A stretch of DNA of 64,000 nt from Burkholderia ubonensis (GCF_001718695.1 NZ_CP013420.1:2108001-2172000); one strand, 5' to 3'; positions 20,100-34,183 are shown, counted from the first letter of the stretch. Made by a program: numbers and translations. The notes: generated by a model from the sequence alone, not told the origin.

Positions 20100-20923
20100 G
20101 CGCGCCCTCCGCCGAGCCCGAAATCCACGCCGAGCGGCGGGCTCGTGTAATGAAATTTGAACGGGCCGTCCGGCGCGCCGTCGATGAACTGGCGCACGCT
20201 CGGATCGGTCGACGCGCGCAACTCGTCGGGGGTGCCCTGCGCGAGCACGCCGCCGTTGGCCAGGAAGTACACGTAGTCGGCGATCGCGAACGACTCCGGC
20301 ACGTCGTGCGTGACGAGGATCGACGTCGCGCCGAGCGCGTGGTTCAGCGTGCGGATCAGGTTCGCGGTGATGCCGAGCGAGATCGGGTCGAGGCCCGCGA
20401 ACGGCTCGTCGTACATGATCAGCTGCGGATCGAGCGCGATCGCCCGCGCGAGCGCGATGCGCCGCGCCATGCCGCCCGACACCTCGGACGGCATCAGGTC
20501 GCGCGCGCCGCGCAGGCCCACCGCGTTGAGCTTCATCAGCACCAGGTCGCGGATCAGCTCCTCGGGCAGGTCGGTATGCTCGCGCAGCGCGAACGCGACG
20601 TTGTCGAACACCGACATGTCGGTGAAGAGCGCGCCGAACTGGAACAGCATGCCCATCTTGCGGCGCAGCGCGTACAGGCCGTCGCGCGTCTGCGCGCCGA
20701 CGTCGGCGCCGTCGAACAGCACCTGGCCGCGACGTGCGCGCACGAGCCCGCCGATCAGGCGCAGCACGGTGGTCTTGCCGCAGCCCGAGCCGCCCATGAC
20801 CGCGACCACCTGCCCGCGCGCGAAGCGCAGGTTCAGGTTCGACAGGACGAGGCGGTCGCCGTAGCCGAAGTCGACATCGCGGAGTTCCAGCAGGGTCTCG
20901 GAAGTGGTGGGGGCGGCGCTCAC
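20096..20923 (-). CDS. mlaF: Phospholipid ABC transporter ATPase MlaF
   Basis: ATPase of the Mla system, 275 residues. Walker A is GGSGCGKTT, the signature is EVSGGMARR, Walker B is [12 protein letters not shown], and the switch region is VTHDVPESF. First gene of the long minus-strand array; a good promoter lies just upstream. Confidence 0.97.
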   Translation of the reverse strand: MSAAPTTSETLLELRDVDFGYGDRLVLSNLNLRFARGQVVAVMGGSGCGKTTVLRLIGGLVRARRGQVLFDGADVGAQTRDGLYALRRKMGMLFQFGALFTDMSVFDNVAFALREHTDLPEELIRDLVLMKLNAVGLRGARDLMPSEVSGGMARRIALARAIALDPQLIMYDEPFAGLDPISLGITANLIRTLNHALGATSILVTHDVPESFAIADYVYFLANGGVLAQGTPDELRASTDPSVRQFIDGAPDGPFKFHYTSPPLGVDFGLGGGRA

Positions 20924-20955
20924 GGAGCTGACATTCCTTTTACGCAGAACGCCGA

Positions 20956-20985
20956 ATTATAGGGCCTGCATCGGAATGATGTCGT
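20956..20985 (-). promoter_or_regulatory. Probable sigma-70 promoter of the mla operon
   Basis: On the minus strand ACGACA and a perfect TATAAT are 18 bp apart. Transcription would begin about 26 bp before the mlaF ATG. It could serve the whole mla-to-tat array. Confidence 0.55.
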
Positions 20986-21022
20986 GACGTTGCCCTCGGC
21001 CTTCCGGTCAATGAATGTCAAA

Positions 21023-22132
21023 TTATCCGGGAAACAATTGCTGCAGCGCAATAATCCTTGCCCGATAATCCGCGGCCCCGGTCACCGCGCTGACCACCGC
21101 GACGCTGCCGACGCCCGTCGCCAGCACGGCCGGCAGCGTGTCCGGCCCGACCCCGCCGATCGCGACGAGCGGCGCCTGCGCGCCCGCGAAGCGCGCGTAG
21201 CGGGCGATCCGGGCGAGCCCCTGCGGCGGCGCGGCGACTGCCTTGGTCGTGGTCGCGAACACCGGCCCGAGCGCGAGATAGCTCGGGCGCACGTGCAGCG
21301 CGCGCAACATTTCGTAATATCCGTGACTCGACAGGCCCAGCCGCAGCCCCGCGCGCGCGATCGCCGCAAGGTCGGCCGTCTCGAGGTCCTCCTGGCCCAG
21401 ATGCACGCCGTATGCCCCTGCTTCCACGGCAATCTGCCAGTAATCGTTGATGAACACGCGCGCGTCCGGACGGCGGCGCCCCGCGGCAACCGCGCGCTCG
21501 ATTTCCGCGCGCAGCAGATCCGGCGCGGCGCCCTTCACGCGCAGCTGCACGGTCAGCACGCCGCAGTCCAGCACCCGCTCGACCCATTCCGCGCTCGGCA
21601 CGACCGGATACAGGCCGAGCCGCGCGGGACACGGCGGGAAGGCCGGCTCGGGCGCGGGCGGCAGCCCGGCGACGCGCGGGAATCGTGCCGGGTCGACGGG
21701 CCAGGGGTCCGCGTCGCCGGTTTCGTCGCCGTCGCGCCACGCGAGCGCGAGCACCAGCGCGTCGGGCGGCGCGAAGCCGCAATCGAGGAACGCGGCGAGC
21801 GCGGGCATCCAGTCGTCCGCGAGCGGATGGGCACCTTCGAGCGCATGGCGCGCGCCGGCGGCATGCAGCACCGCGCCGCGCTCGTCGAATTCGATCGCGA
21901 CCGCGTCGGCGGACGCCGGGCGCGATGCGGCCGACGCGCGCACCTGGGCCGCCCGGTCGCCGGCCGACACGATCAGCACGTCGCCGTCGGCCGGCAGGTC
22001 GGGCGGCGCGACGCACAACCGCCACGACGCCGCGCCGCGCGGCCACTCGCCGAGCCGCGCGCGAATCCGCTCGGCCGCCTCCGTCAGCTCGTCCGCGGGC
22101 GGCCAGAATGCGGCGGCCAGCCCCGCGCTCAC
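21023..22132 (-). CDS. thiE: Thiamine phosphate synthase with a long N-terminal extension
   Basis: Joins HMP-pyrophosphate and thiazole phosphate. The ThiE barrel occupies about residues 170-369, with TVQLRVKG, INDYWQIAVEAGAYGVHLGQEDL, SSHGYYEM, LALGPVFATTTKA and AIGGVGPDTLPAVLATG. The first 165 residues are extra compared with the usual 210-residue enzyme. Part of this (residues 108-132, DWMPALAAFLDCGFAPPDALVLALA) recalls the last helices of HMP-P kinase (ThiD), but no kinase motif is visible. The start is a GTG overlapping the thiG stop by 4 nt. Confidence 0.92.
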   Translation of the reverse strand: MSAGLAAAFWPPADELTEAAERIRARLGEWPRGAASWRLCVAPPDLPADGDVLIVSAGDRAAQVRASAASRPASADAVAIEFDERGAVLHAAGARHALEGAHPLADDWMPALAAFLDCGFAPPDALVLALAWRDGDETGDADPWPVDPARFPRVAGLPPAPEPAFPPCPARLGLYPVVPSAEWVERVLDCGVLTVQLRVKGAAPDLLRAEIERAVAAGRRRPDARVFINDYWQIAVEAGAYGVHLGQEDLETADLAAIARAGLRLGLSSHGYYEMLRALHVRPSYLALGPVFATTTKAVAAPPQGLARIARYARFAGAQAPLVAIGGVGPDTLPAVLATGVGSVAVVSAVTGAADYRARIIALQQLFPG

Positions 22133-22944
22133 GCGCCGCCCCCGTCCTGGTGCCAGAACGGCATGCCGACGACCGGCGTGCTCGCGTGCGCGGTTTCGCG
22201 CGCATCCATCGGCCCCGCGAGGTACGCGGCCCGGCCGGCGGCGACGCCCTGCGCGAATGCGCGCGCCATGATTTCCGGATGGGTCGCCTGCGACACCGCC
22301 GTGTTCAGCAGCACGCCGTCGAAGCCCCACTCCATCACCTGGCACGCGTGCGACGGCACGCCGAGCCCCGCGTCGACGATCAGCGGCACGTCCGGCAGCC
22401 GCTCGCGCAGCACGCGCAGCCCGTACGGGTTCACGACGCCCTTGCCGGTGCCGATCGGCGCGCCCCACGGCATCAGCGCCTCGCAGCCGACGTCGAGCAG
22501 GCGCCGGCCGATCACGAGATCCTCGGTGCAGTACGGCAGCACCTTGAAGCCGTCCTTGACCAGTTGCGCGGCGGCCTCGATCAGGCCGACCGGGTCGGGC
22601 TGCAGCGTGTAGTCGTCGCCGATCAGCTCGAGCTTGATCCAGTCGGTCTCGAACACCTCGCGCGCCATGTGCGCGGTGGTCACCGCCTCGGCGACGGTCT
22701 GGCAGCCGGCCGTATTCGGCAACAGCGGCACCGCGTGACGCTTGAGCAGGTCGAAGAAGCCGGCTTCGGCGGTGCCGCCGCTCATCTGGCGGCGCAGCGC
22801 GACCGTCAGGAGGCCGGGCTGCGCAGCCGCGATCGAATCGGACAGCGACTGCAGCGACGGATAGCGCGACGTGCCGAGCAGCACGCGGCTTGCGAAAGTT
22901 TCGCCGTACAGCGTCAGCGCATCGGCGCAAGGGAGGGACGTCAT
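22129..22944 (-). CDS. thiG: Thiazole synthase
   Basis: Forms the thiazole ring from deoxyxylulose phosphate, dehydroglycine and ThiS-thiocarboxylate. The Schiff-base lysine is Lys104 (TDWIKLELIGDD). LLPNTAGCQTVAEAV, MPWGAPIGTGKGVVNPYGL and VDAGLGVPSHACQVMEWGFDG are conserved stretches. 271 residues. 40 bp after thiS. Confidence 0.97.
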   Translation of the reverse strand: MTSLPCADALTLYGETFASRVLLGTSRYPSLQSLSDSIAAAQPGLLTVALRRQMSGGTAEAGFFDLLKRHAVPLLPNTAGCQTVAEAVTTAHMAREVFETDWIKLELIGDDYTLQPDPVGLIEAAAQLVKDGFKVLPYCTEDLVIGRRLLDVGCEALMPWGAPIGTGKGVVNPYGLRVLRERLPDVPLIVDAGLGVPSHACQVMEWGFDGVLLNTAVSQATHPEIMARAFAQGVAAGRAAYLAGPMDARETAHASTPVVGMPFWHQDGGGA

Positions 22945-22984
22945 CTCGTGTTCCTGGAAAAGATCGGGGATGCACCGGCGGCGC

Positions 22985-23182
22985 TCAGCCGCCCGCGACG
23001 GGGTGCACGACGTCGAGCTTGTCGCCCGCGGCGAGCGCGCGCGCCGCATGCTGCGCGCGCGCGACGAACGTGCCGTTCAGCGCGACCGCGAACGGCGGCC
23101 GCGCGCCGTACGCGGCGAGCGCGTCGGCAACCGTCGCGCCGTCGGGCAGCGTGAGGGTCTGCTGATTGATCTGAATATTCAT
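22985..23182 (-). CDS. thiS: Sulfur carrier protein ThiS
   Basis: A 65-residue ubiquitin-like carrier that ends in the required Gly-Gly (PVAGG), which is adenylated and thiocarboxylated before donating sulfur to ThiG. Starts at MNIQINQQTL. Lies between thiO and thiG. Confidence 0.96.
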   Translation of the reverse strand: MNIQINQQTLTLPDGATVADALAAYGARPPFAVALNGTFVARAQHAARALAAGDKLDVVHPVAGG

Positions 23183-23216
23183 GGCTTGCTTCGTCGAATA
23201 CGGGAGGCGACGCGCG

Positions 23217-24377
23217 TCAGGCCGGCTGGCGCGCAACGTCGCGGTGATGAAGGAGATCCGGCCAGCGTGCCGCGCCGCGCCACGCGGCGAACGCATCCGC
23301 GCCGCCGAACGTGCCTCCGGGCGCGCCGGACGGCGCGCCGGACAGCGCCGCCTCGGCGAACGCGACCGCCGCGTGCGCGACCTCCGGCGCGATCATGAAG
23401 CCGTGCCGGTACAGGCCGTTGACGGCAAGCGTCGCGGCGCCGTCCCAGATCAGCGCCGGGCGATGGTCGGGCAGCGTCGGCCGGCACTGCGAATTCAGTT
23501 CGAGGATGCGCGCCTCGCCGAACGCCGGATGCACGGAGAACGCGGCGCTCAGCAGCTCCAGCGCGGAGCGCACGCTGACGGGCGACATGTCCTCGCCCTC
23601 CACTTCGGTCGCGCCGATCACGTACAGGTCGTCCTGCTTCGGCGCGATGTACAGCGGATAGCGCGGATGCAGCAGCCGCACCGGCCGCGTCAGGCCGATG
23701 CCCGGCGCATGCACGCGCGCGACTTCGCCGCGGATGCCGCGCAGCGCGGGCAGCACCGGCTTCGCGCCGAGCCCGCGGCAGTCGATCGTGAAATGCGCGT
23801 CCGGCAGGTTGCGCGCGTCGATCGCGACGTGCCAGTGCGTGGCGACGCCGCGCTGCGCGAGGCCCGCGGCAATGGCGCGCAGCGCCTGTCGGTTGTCGAG
23901 CTGGCCTTCGCGCGGCAGCAGCAGGCCCCGCGCGAAGCGGCCCGCGAGCGCCGGCTCGGCCGCATCGACCTGCGCGCCGGCAAGCGTGACGAGGCCGCCG
24001 TCGAGCAGTGCGGCCGGCGCGTTCGCGCGCACGCGCCGCTCGAACAGCGGCGCCTCGGCGCGATCCGCGTGATGCCAGACGACGAGCGTGCCGTGGTGCT
24101 GGAAGAACACCGGCTCGGGAAGTTCGGCGAGCCACTGCGGCCACCGTGCGAGCGACGCCACGCCCAGCTCGGTGATCAGCCGTTCCGCGCTGGCCGCCTC
24201 GGCGAGCGGCGCGAGCATCGCGGCCGCGATCCACGCGGCCGACTGCTCGCCGTCGGGGCCGCCGCGCTCGTAGAGCGCGACGCGATGCCCGTTGCCCGCG
24301 AGCCGCCACGCGATCAGGCGGCCGACGAGGCCGCCGCCCAGCACGGCGAAATCCGGACGAGAGGTCGGCGTGCTCAT
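23217..24377 (-). CDS. thiO: Glycine oxidase (ThiO type)
   Basis: FAD-dependent amine oxidase that makes dehydroglycine for the thiazole ring. The N-terminal dinucleotide fold is FAVLGGGLVGRLIAWRLA; the DAO-family core continues through IDCRGLGA, GIRGEV and the C-terminal VNGLYRHGFMIAPE. 386 residues. A GGGAGGG site precedes the ATG. This oxygen-dependent route replaces ThiH. First full gene of the TPP-controlled cluster. Confidence 0.95.
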   Translation of the reverse strand: MSTPTSRPDFAVLGGGLVGRLIAWRLAGNGHRVALYERGGPDGEQSAAWIAAAMLAPLAEAASAERLITELGVASLARWPQWLAELPEPVFFQHHGTLVVWHHADRAEAPLFERRVRANAPAALLDGGLVTLAGAQVDAAEPALAGRFARGLLLPREGQLDNRQALRAIAAGLAQRGVATHWHVAIDARNLPDAHFTIDCRGLGAKPVLPALRGIRGEVARVHAPGIGLTRPVRLLHPRYPLYIAPKQDDLYVIGATEVEGEDMSPVSVRSALELLSAAFSVHPAFGEARILELNSQCRPTLPDHRPALIWDGAATLAVNGLYRHGFMIAPEVAHAAVAFAEAALSGAPSGAPGGTFGGADAFAAWRGAARWPDLLHHRDVARQPA

Positions 24378-24484
24378 CGGACGCCCTCCCCGCGAAAAGC
24401 GCGTCCATGCGGAGCGGACACGCGTGCGTGATCCCGTGCGAACGCGCGCGGGGCGGGACAAAAGACTGAAGATTGATCGGCCAT
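24374..24484 (-). CDS. Possible 36-residue leader peptide coupled to thiO
   Basis: A short open frame, MADQSSVFCPAPRAF and onward to GEGVR, lies between the TPP riboswitch and thiO. It has a strong ribosome site (GGAAGGA) seven bases before its ATG, and its TGA overlaps the thiO ATG by 4 nt. No domain can be recognised. It may be a coupled leader that lets the riboswitch set thiO translation, or a chance frame in GC-rich DNA, since thiO has its own ribosome site. Confidence 0.4.
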   Translation of the reverse strand: MADQSSVFCPAPRAFARDHARVSAPHGRAFRGEGVR

Positions 24485-24602
24485 CGAATCCTTCCGTAAC
24501 GCGCGTCGCGCGTACCCAAAAGGACGAAACCGGCAGCAAAGGCCGGCCGGACGGAACAGCGCGCTGGCAATGGGGACGCAGCCAGCGCAGCCCGGCGGGA
24601 TC

Positions 24603-24706
24603 GGAAACTTCCCGCGCCGGTATTACCCGGATCGGGTGCGAAGGGTCTCTCTCAGCCTCGCTGCGGCGCCGGTATCTCTGCCGGCCGTGCACGAAGCACC
24701 CCTGTT
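24603..24706 (-). promoter_or_regulatory. TPP riboswitch (thi box)
   Basis: On the minus strand the conserved elements appear in order: AGGGGTGC, a variable stem, GCTGAGAG, ACCCTT, then ACCCGATCCGGGTAATACC followed by GCGGGAA. These form the P1-P5 elements of the TPP aptamer. The distance to thiO is about 225 nt. There is no U-rich terminator in between, which favours control of translation over termination. Confidence 0.93.
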
Positions 24707-24985
24707 TCGTCGACGGCCATTAGACCATAAAAGCGGAAATCGCCGCAAACTGTCCCCGGTCGGCAATTTCACCGATGCCGCGCGCCGCTCTGGCACAATG
24801 CCCGCAGGCCGGTGCGCTTGGGCGCGCCGGTTGCCGTTTCACCGCTGGCCGTTAAGACCCGTTTAAGACGGGCGGACCACAATGCGCGACGCCCGCCGTC
24901 ATGCGGCACCTTTTCCCGGCCCGCCGTTTCGCGGCGCGCACCCGGCACCGCCCGGCCTGCGCGCCGGCTACACATCAGGAAGCAC
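24707..24985. other. Intergenic region between the TPP riboswitch and the ABC exporter
   Basis: The two divergent transcription units must start here. I see no convincing paired promoter boxes and no open frame with a ribosome site. AT-rich stretches occur near 24720-24750, on the side where the riboswitch transcript should begin. Confidence 0.5.
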
Positions 24986-26746
24986 ATGACCCAATCGACC
25001 CATACCGCCCCCGACGCGCCGCAGGACGAGCGCCCGGTTTCCGCGTGGAGCCTCATCAAGCCCTACTGGGTCTCGTCCGAATGGAAAGTCGCGTGGGGAT
25101 TGCTCGTCACGATCGTCGTGATCAATCTCTGCGTCGTCTGGATCAACGTCAAGCTGAACCAGTGGAACGCGCAGTTCTACAACGCGCTGCAGGCGAAGAA
25201 CGTCCACGACTTCCCCGGTCTGCTGATGCAGTTCTCGGCGCTCGCGTTCGGCTTCATCATCCTCGCCGTGTATGGACGCTACCTGCGCCAGATGCTCGGG
25301 TTCCGCTGGCGGCAATGGCTGACCAACCGCTTTCTGAACGAATGGCTCGGCGATCGCGCGTTCTACCGGATCGAGCGCGACCGCCTCGCCGACAACCCCG
25401 ACCAGCGGATTACCGACGACCTGCAATCGTTCGCGACGACGACGCTCTCGCTGTCGCTCGACTTGCTGTCGACGATCGTCACGCTGGTGTCGTTCATCAC
25501 GATCCTGTGGTCGCTCGCCGGCGCGCTGACGTTCACGCTCGGCGGCACGCCGATCGCAATTCCCGGCTACATGGTGTGGGCGGCCGCGCTGTACGCGGTG
25601 GTCGGCTCGCTGATCATCCAGAAGGTCGGCCATCCGCTCGTGTCGATCAACTACCAGCAGCAGCGCGTCGAGGCGGACTTCCGCTTCGGGCTGATCCGCG
25701 TGCGCGAGAACGCCGAGCAGATCGCGTTCTACGACGGCGAGCAGACCGAGACCGGCAACGCGCGAAACCTGTTCATGCGCATCCGCGACAACTGGTGGCG
25801 CGTGATGAAGTACACGAAGCGGCTCACGTTCGTGCTGAGCTTCTACGGGCAGATCGCGATCATCTTCCCGCTCGTCGTGGCCGCGCCGCGCTACTTCGCG
25901 GGCGCGTTCTCGTTCGGCGTGCTGATGCAGATCTCGTCCGCGTTCAACACCGTCAGCGACTCGTTCTCGTGGTTCATCAACAGTTACAGCACGCTCGTCG
26001 AATGGCGCGCGACCGTCAACCGTCTGCGCGAATTCAAGCGCGTGATGCGCGCGTCGCACCTGAAGGAAAGCGTGTCGCCCGCGACCGAGCACGGCGGCAT
26101 CAACCTGCATTACGTCGATAGCGAGCGTCTGTCGACGTCGTCGCTCAAGCTCGCGCTGCCGAACGGCAACGCGCTCGCCGACATCGGCAGCGTCACGATC
26201 GAGCCCGGCTCGCGCTGGCTCGTGATCGGCAAGTCGGGCTCCGGCAAGAGCACGTTCATGCGTGCGCTCGCGGGGCTATGGCCGTTCGGCGACGGCGCGA
26301 TCGACGCGCCGGTCAGCGCGCGGATGATGTTCGTGCCGCAGACGAGCTACCTGCCGATCGGCACGCTGAAGGCCGCGCTCACCTATCCGGCCACGGCCGA
26401 CGCTTACAGCGACGACGCATGCCGCGACGCGCTGCGCGCGTGCCGGCTCGAGGAGTACGTCGACCGGCTCGGCGAGACCGCGCACTGGACCCGCGTACTG
26501 TCGCCGGGCGAGCAGCAGCGTCTTGCCGGCGCGCGCGTGCTGCTGCACAAGCCGGACTTCCTGTTCCTCGACGAAGCGACGAGCGCGCTCGACGCCGACA
26601 ACGAAGCGCGCCTCTATCACCTGTTCAACGAGCGGCTGCCGCAGGCCGCGATCGTCAGCATCGCGCACCGCGAATCGCTCGCGGCGTACCACGGCGGCAC
26701 GATCAACGTCGAACGCGTGAGCGACAGCGACAAGGTCGCCGCGTAG
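24986..26746 (+). CDS. ABC exporter with fused permease and ATPase (YddA/SbmA-like)
   Basis: A 586-residue half-transporter. Residues 20-330 hold the membrane domain of the SbmA/BacA-like family, with the characteristic WRQWLTNRFLNEWL, NPDQRITDDLQSF and YQQQRVEADFRFGLIRVRENAE. The ATPase has Walker A GKSGSGKST, the signature LSPGEQQR and Walker B FLFLDEATSALD. This family is linked to peptide or vitamin B12 transport in some bacteria; the substrate here is unknown. AGGAAGC precedes the ATG. It is divergent from the thiamine genes. Confidence 0.93.
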   Translation: MTQSTHTAPDAPQDERPVSAWSLIKPYWVSSEWKVAWGLLVTIVVINLCVVWINVKLNQWNAQFYNALQAKNVHDFPGLLMQFSALAFGFIILAVYGRYLRQMLGFRWRQWLTNRFLNEWLGDRAFYRIERDRLADNPDQRITDDLQSFATTTLSLSLDLLSTIVTLVSFITILWSLAGALTFTLGGTPIAIPGYMVWAAALYAVVGSLIIQKVGHPLVSINYQQQRVEADFRFGLIRVRENAEQIAFYDGEQTETGNARNLFMRIRDNWWRVMKYTKRLTFVLSFYGQIAIIFPLVVAAPRYFAGAFSFGVLMQISSAFNTVSDSFSWFINSYSTLVEWRATVNRLREFKRVMRASHLKESVSPATEHGGINLHYVDSERLSTSSLKLALPNGNALADIGSVTIEPGSRWLVIGKSGSGKSTFMRALAGLWPFGDGAIDAPVSARMMFVPQTSYLPIGTLKAALTYPATADAYSDDACRDALRACRLEEYVDRLGETAHWTRVLSPGEQQRLAGARVLLHKPDFLFLDEATSALDADNEARLYHLFNERLPQAAIVSIAHRESLAAYHGGTINVERVSDSDKVAA

Positions 26747-26858
26747 CGCCCTGTAACGCTGCGCTCCTGCATGGCGCGGCATTCCTGACTAGCGCTGCAC
26801 TCGTTATGCAGCGAAGCAACGAGCCGGCGCGCTGCACCGGCTCGCCGTCCCTTCTGCC

Positions 26859-27413
26859 CTACCCGCCCGCAGCCGCGATCGGCGCCGACACGATCGGCAC
26901 ATGCGACACGCCTTCGTGCGACAACCGGCTTTCGAACAACGTCAGCGCTTCGAAGCGCAGCGCGAGCGGCCGGCCGATCGCGCCGCCATGCGCGGGCTGC
27001 CCGACCGCGTAGTGCGGCAGCCGCGCGAGCGTCACGTGCGGCCGGAACGGCCGGCGATCGGTCGGCATGCCGAGCTCGCGCAACACCGCAGACAACGCCG
27101 CGTTCAGCGCCGCGCACGCGGGATCGGCCGCGAGTTCGGCCACGATCAGCCTGGCGCGCGGCAGACTCGGCCACCACGCAAGCCGCTCGACCTGCTGCAG
27201 CGGCAACGCGTGCTCGGCCGCCAGCGCCGGCAGCCGCGCGGCGAGCGCGTCGCACCGGTCGCGCTCGATCGCGCCGAGAAACGCGAGCGTCACGTGCAGC
27301 TGCTCCAGCTGCGTGCGCCGCGCGCCGCGCGCGACCGGCAGCGCGTGCAATGCGTCGCGCGACGCCGCGTCGGGCATCAGCGCGACGAATGCACGGAGCC
27401 GGTCGCCGTTCAT
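26859..27413 (-). CDS. thpR: RNA 2',3'-cyclic phosphodiesterase (2'-5' RNA ligase family)
   Basis: A 2H-phosphoesterase of 184 residues. Both HxT motifs are intact: HVTLAFLG near residue 40 and HVTLARL near residue 125. The family opens 2',3'-cyclic phosphates on RNA; the ligase activity first described is weak. Its ATG overlaps the stop of the upstream 80-residue gene by 4 nt. Confidence 0.93.
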   Translation of the reverse strand: MNGDRLRAFVALMPDAASRDALHALPVARGARRTQLEQLHVTLAFLGAIERDRCDALAARLPALAAEHALPLQQVERLAWWPSLPRARLIVAELAADPACAALNAALSAVLRELGMPTDRRPFRPHVTLARLPHYAVGQPAHGGAIGRPLALRFEALTLFESRLSHEGVSHVPIVSAPIAAAGG

Positions 27414-27652
27414 GATTCGCGCGCCGCGACGCGCGGGTCGGCCAGCGCATCGGCGCCGGCCGGCAGCACGCATGCGCGTGCCGGGATCGTGTGGCGCGCG
27501 AACGCCGGCTTAGCGATGCGCTGCCGGCGATAGTCTCCCCACGCGGCACGCGCATGCTTGCCGGGCGCGAGGCTCGCAACGAAGTTGACGACCGCCATCG
27601 CCGGCACGATCCCGTAGGCGGCGTTGAACAGACCAGGCACGGATGCGCTCAT
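27410..27652 (-). CDS. Small protein of unknown function coupled to thpR
   Basis: An 80-residue protein with one hydrophobic segment (about residues 10-29, [20 protein letters not shown]) and a basic C-terminal half. AGAAGGA lies at good spacing before the ATG, and its stop overlaps thpR by 4 nt, both signs that it is translated. I do not recognise a family. Confidence 0.7.
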   Translation of the reverse strand: MSASVPGLFNAAYGIVPAMAVVNFVASLAPGKHARAAWGDYRRQRIAKPAFARHTIPARACVLPAGADALADPRVAARES

Positions 27653-27870
27653 CCTCAATCCTTCTACAGGGCTCGGTCATATGCGCCGGCCGCGCGAACG
27701 CCGCCGTCGGGACGACATGATCGGATCGGGCAGCCCGCCCGAAAACCGCAAACGGAAACGATCGGCGCTCGCATGACATCGCGACCCGATGTGATCAGAT
27801 TAGGCGACGCATCGCGAAGATGCGTCGACGCGCACGATGCGACCGCGCACCACGGGCGGTCGGCTGCCAT

Positions 27871-27900
27871 AAAAAAACGGGCGCCCTCGCGGACGCCCGT
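27871..27900 (-). terminator. Intrinsic terminator of gltBD
   Basis: Stem ACGGGCG/CGCCCGT with seven T residues on the minus strand, about 30 bp after the gltD stop. Confidence 0.85.
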
Positions 27901-27927
27901 CTCGTCGAAACCTGCTCGCGGCCGAAA

Positions 27928-29394
27928 TCAGCGCGGCAGTTCCGAATGCCCCATCAGGTACGCATCGACCGACCGCGCGCATTGCCGGCCTTCGCGGATC
28001 GCCCACACCACGAGCGACTGGCCGCGGCGCATGTCGCCCGCCGCGAACACCTTGTCGACCGACGTGTAGTACGCGCGATCGCCTTCGGTCGCCGCACGCG
28101 CGTTGCCGCGCGCGTCCTTGTCGACGCCGAATGCCTCGAGCACCGGAGAAGCCGGCTGCGTGAAGCCCATCGCGAGCAGCACCAGGTCGGCCTTCATCTC
28201 GAATTCCGAGCCCGGCACTTCCTGCATCTTGCCGTCCTTCCACTCGACGCGCGCCGCGATCAGCTTCTCGACCTTGCCGTTCTTGCCTTCGAAGCGCTTC
28301 GTCGCGACCGCCCAGTCGCGCTCGCAGCCTTCCTCGTGCGACGACGACGTGCGCAGCTTGATCGGCCAGTACGGCCACACGAGCGGCTTGTTTTCCTGCT
28401 CCGGCGGCTGCGGCAGCAGCTCGAACTGCGTGACGCTCTTCGCGCCATGACGGTTCGACGTGCCGACGCAGTCCGAACCCGTGTCGCCGCCGCCGATCAC
28501 GACGACGTGCTTGCCCTTCGCGAGCAGCTGGTCGACGAGCTTGTCGCCTGCGTTCACGCGGTTCTGCTGCGGCAGGAAGTCCATCGCGAAGTGGATGCCG
28601 GCCAGCTCGCGGCCCGGCACCGGCAGGTCGCGCGGCGTTTCCGAGCCGCCCGCGATCACCACCGCGTCGAATTCTTCCTTCAGCGTCGCCGGTGAAATGG
28701 TTTCCTTCGCCATGTTGCCGATCGAGTCCGGCAGCGCATCCTTGCCGATGAACACGCTGGTGCGGAACGTCACGCCTTCCGCCTCCATCTGGCGCATGCG
28801 GCGGTCGATCAGCCACTTCTCGAGCTTGAAGTCGGGAATCCCGTAGCGCAGCAGGCCGCCGATCCGGTCGCTCTTCTCGAACACCGTCACGTCGTGGCCC
28901 GCGCGCGCAAGCTGCTGCGCGGCGGCGAGGCCCGCGGGGCCGGAGCCGACGACCGCGACCTTCTTGCCCGTCTTGTGCGCGGCCGGCTGCGGCTGCACCC
29001 AGCCTTCCGCCCATGCCTTGTCGATGATCGCGTGCTCGATCGACTTGATGCCGACCGGGTCGTCGTTGATCCCGAGCGTGCACGCCGCCTCGCACGGCGC
29101 CGGGCAGATGCGGCCCGTGAACTCCGGGAAATTGTTGGTCGAATGCAGGACTTCGATCGCCTGCTTCCAGTCCTGGCGATACACCAGGTCGTTGAAGTCC
29201 GGGATGATGTTGTTGACCGGGCAGCCGTTGTTGCAGAACGGGATGCCGCAATCCATGCAGCGCGCGCCCTGGACCTTCGCGTCCGCGTCGGACAGCGCCT
29301 GGACGAATTCCTTGTAGTGCTTCACGCGCGTGAGCGGTGCCTCGTACGCCTCGTGGCGGCGTTCGAACTCCAGAAAACCGGTTGCCTTGCCCAT
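27928..29394 (-). CDS. gltD: Glutamate synthase small (beta) subunit
   Basis: Supplies electrons from NADPH to the large subunit. Cysteine clusters for iron-sulfur binding are at the N-terminus ([14 protein letters not shown] and [11 protein letters not shown]). FAD- and NADPH-binding folds follow ([18 protein letters not shown] and [13 protein letters not shown]). 488 residues, normal length. 85 bp after gltB. Confidence 0.98.
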   Translation of the reverse strand: MGKATGFLEFERRHEAYEAPLTRVKHYKEFVQALSDADAKVQGARCMDCGIPFCNNGCPVNNIIPDFNDLVYRQDWKQAIEVLHSTNNFPEFTGRICPAPCEAACTLGINDDPVGIKSIEHAIIDKAWAEGWVQPQPAAHKTGKKVAVVGSGPAGLAAAQQLARAGHDVTVFEKSDRIGGLLRYGIPDFKLEKWLIDRRMRQMEAEGVTFRTSVFIGKDALPDSIGNMAKETISPATLKEEFDAVVIAGGSETPRDLPVPGRELAGIHFAMDFLPQQNRVNAGDKLVDQLLAKGKHVVVIGGGDTGSDCVGTSNRHGAKSVTQFELLPQPPEQENKPLVWPYWPIKLRTSSSHEEGCERDWAVATKRFEGKNGKVEKLIAARVEWKDGKMQEVPGSEFEMKADLVLLAMGFTQPASPVLEAFGVDKDARGNARAATEGDRAYYTSVDKVFAAGDMRRGQSLVVWAIREGRQCARSVDAYLMGHSELPR

Positions 29395-29479
29395 AAGGTG
29401 CTCTTCTGATTCCGTGTATCGGGTGGGGGAGCCGCGCGGCCCGTCAGGCGCGCGCGGCCTCTGCTGTGTCGTTCGTCGC

Positions 29480-34183
<4,704 letters not shown>

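Noticed and set aside
26820..26844. GC-rich hairpin CGAGCCGG/CCGGCTCG after the ABC exporter gene
   Set aside because: No T-run follows on either strand, so I do not call it a terminator; such hairpins are common at this base composition.
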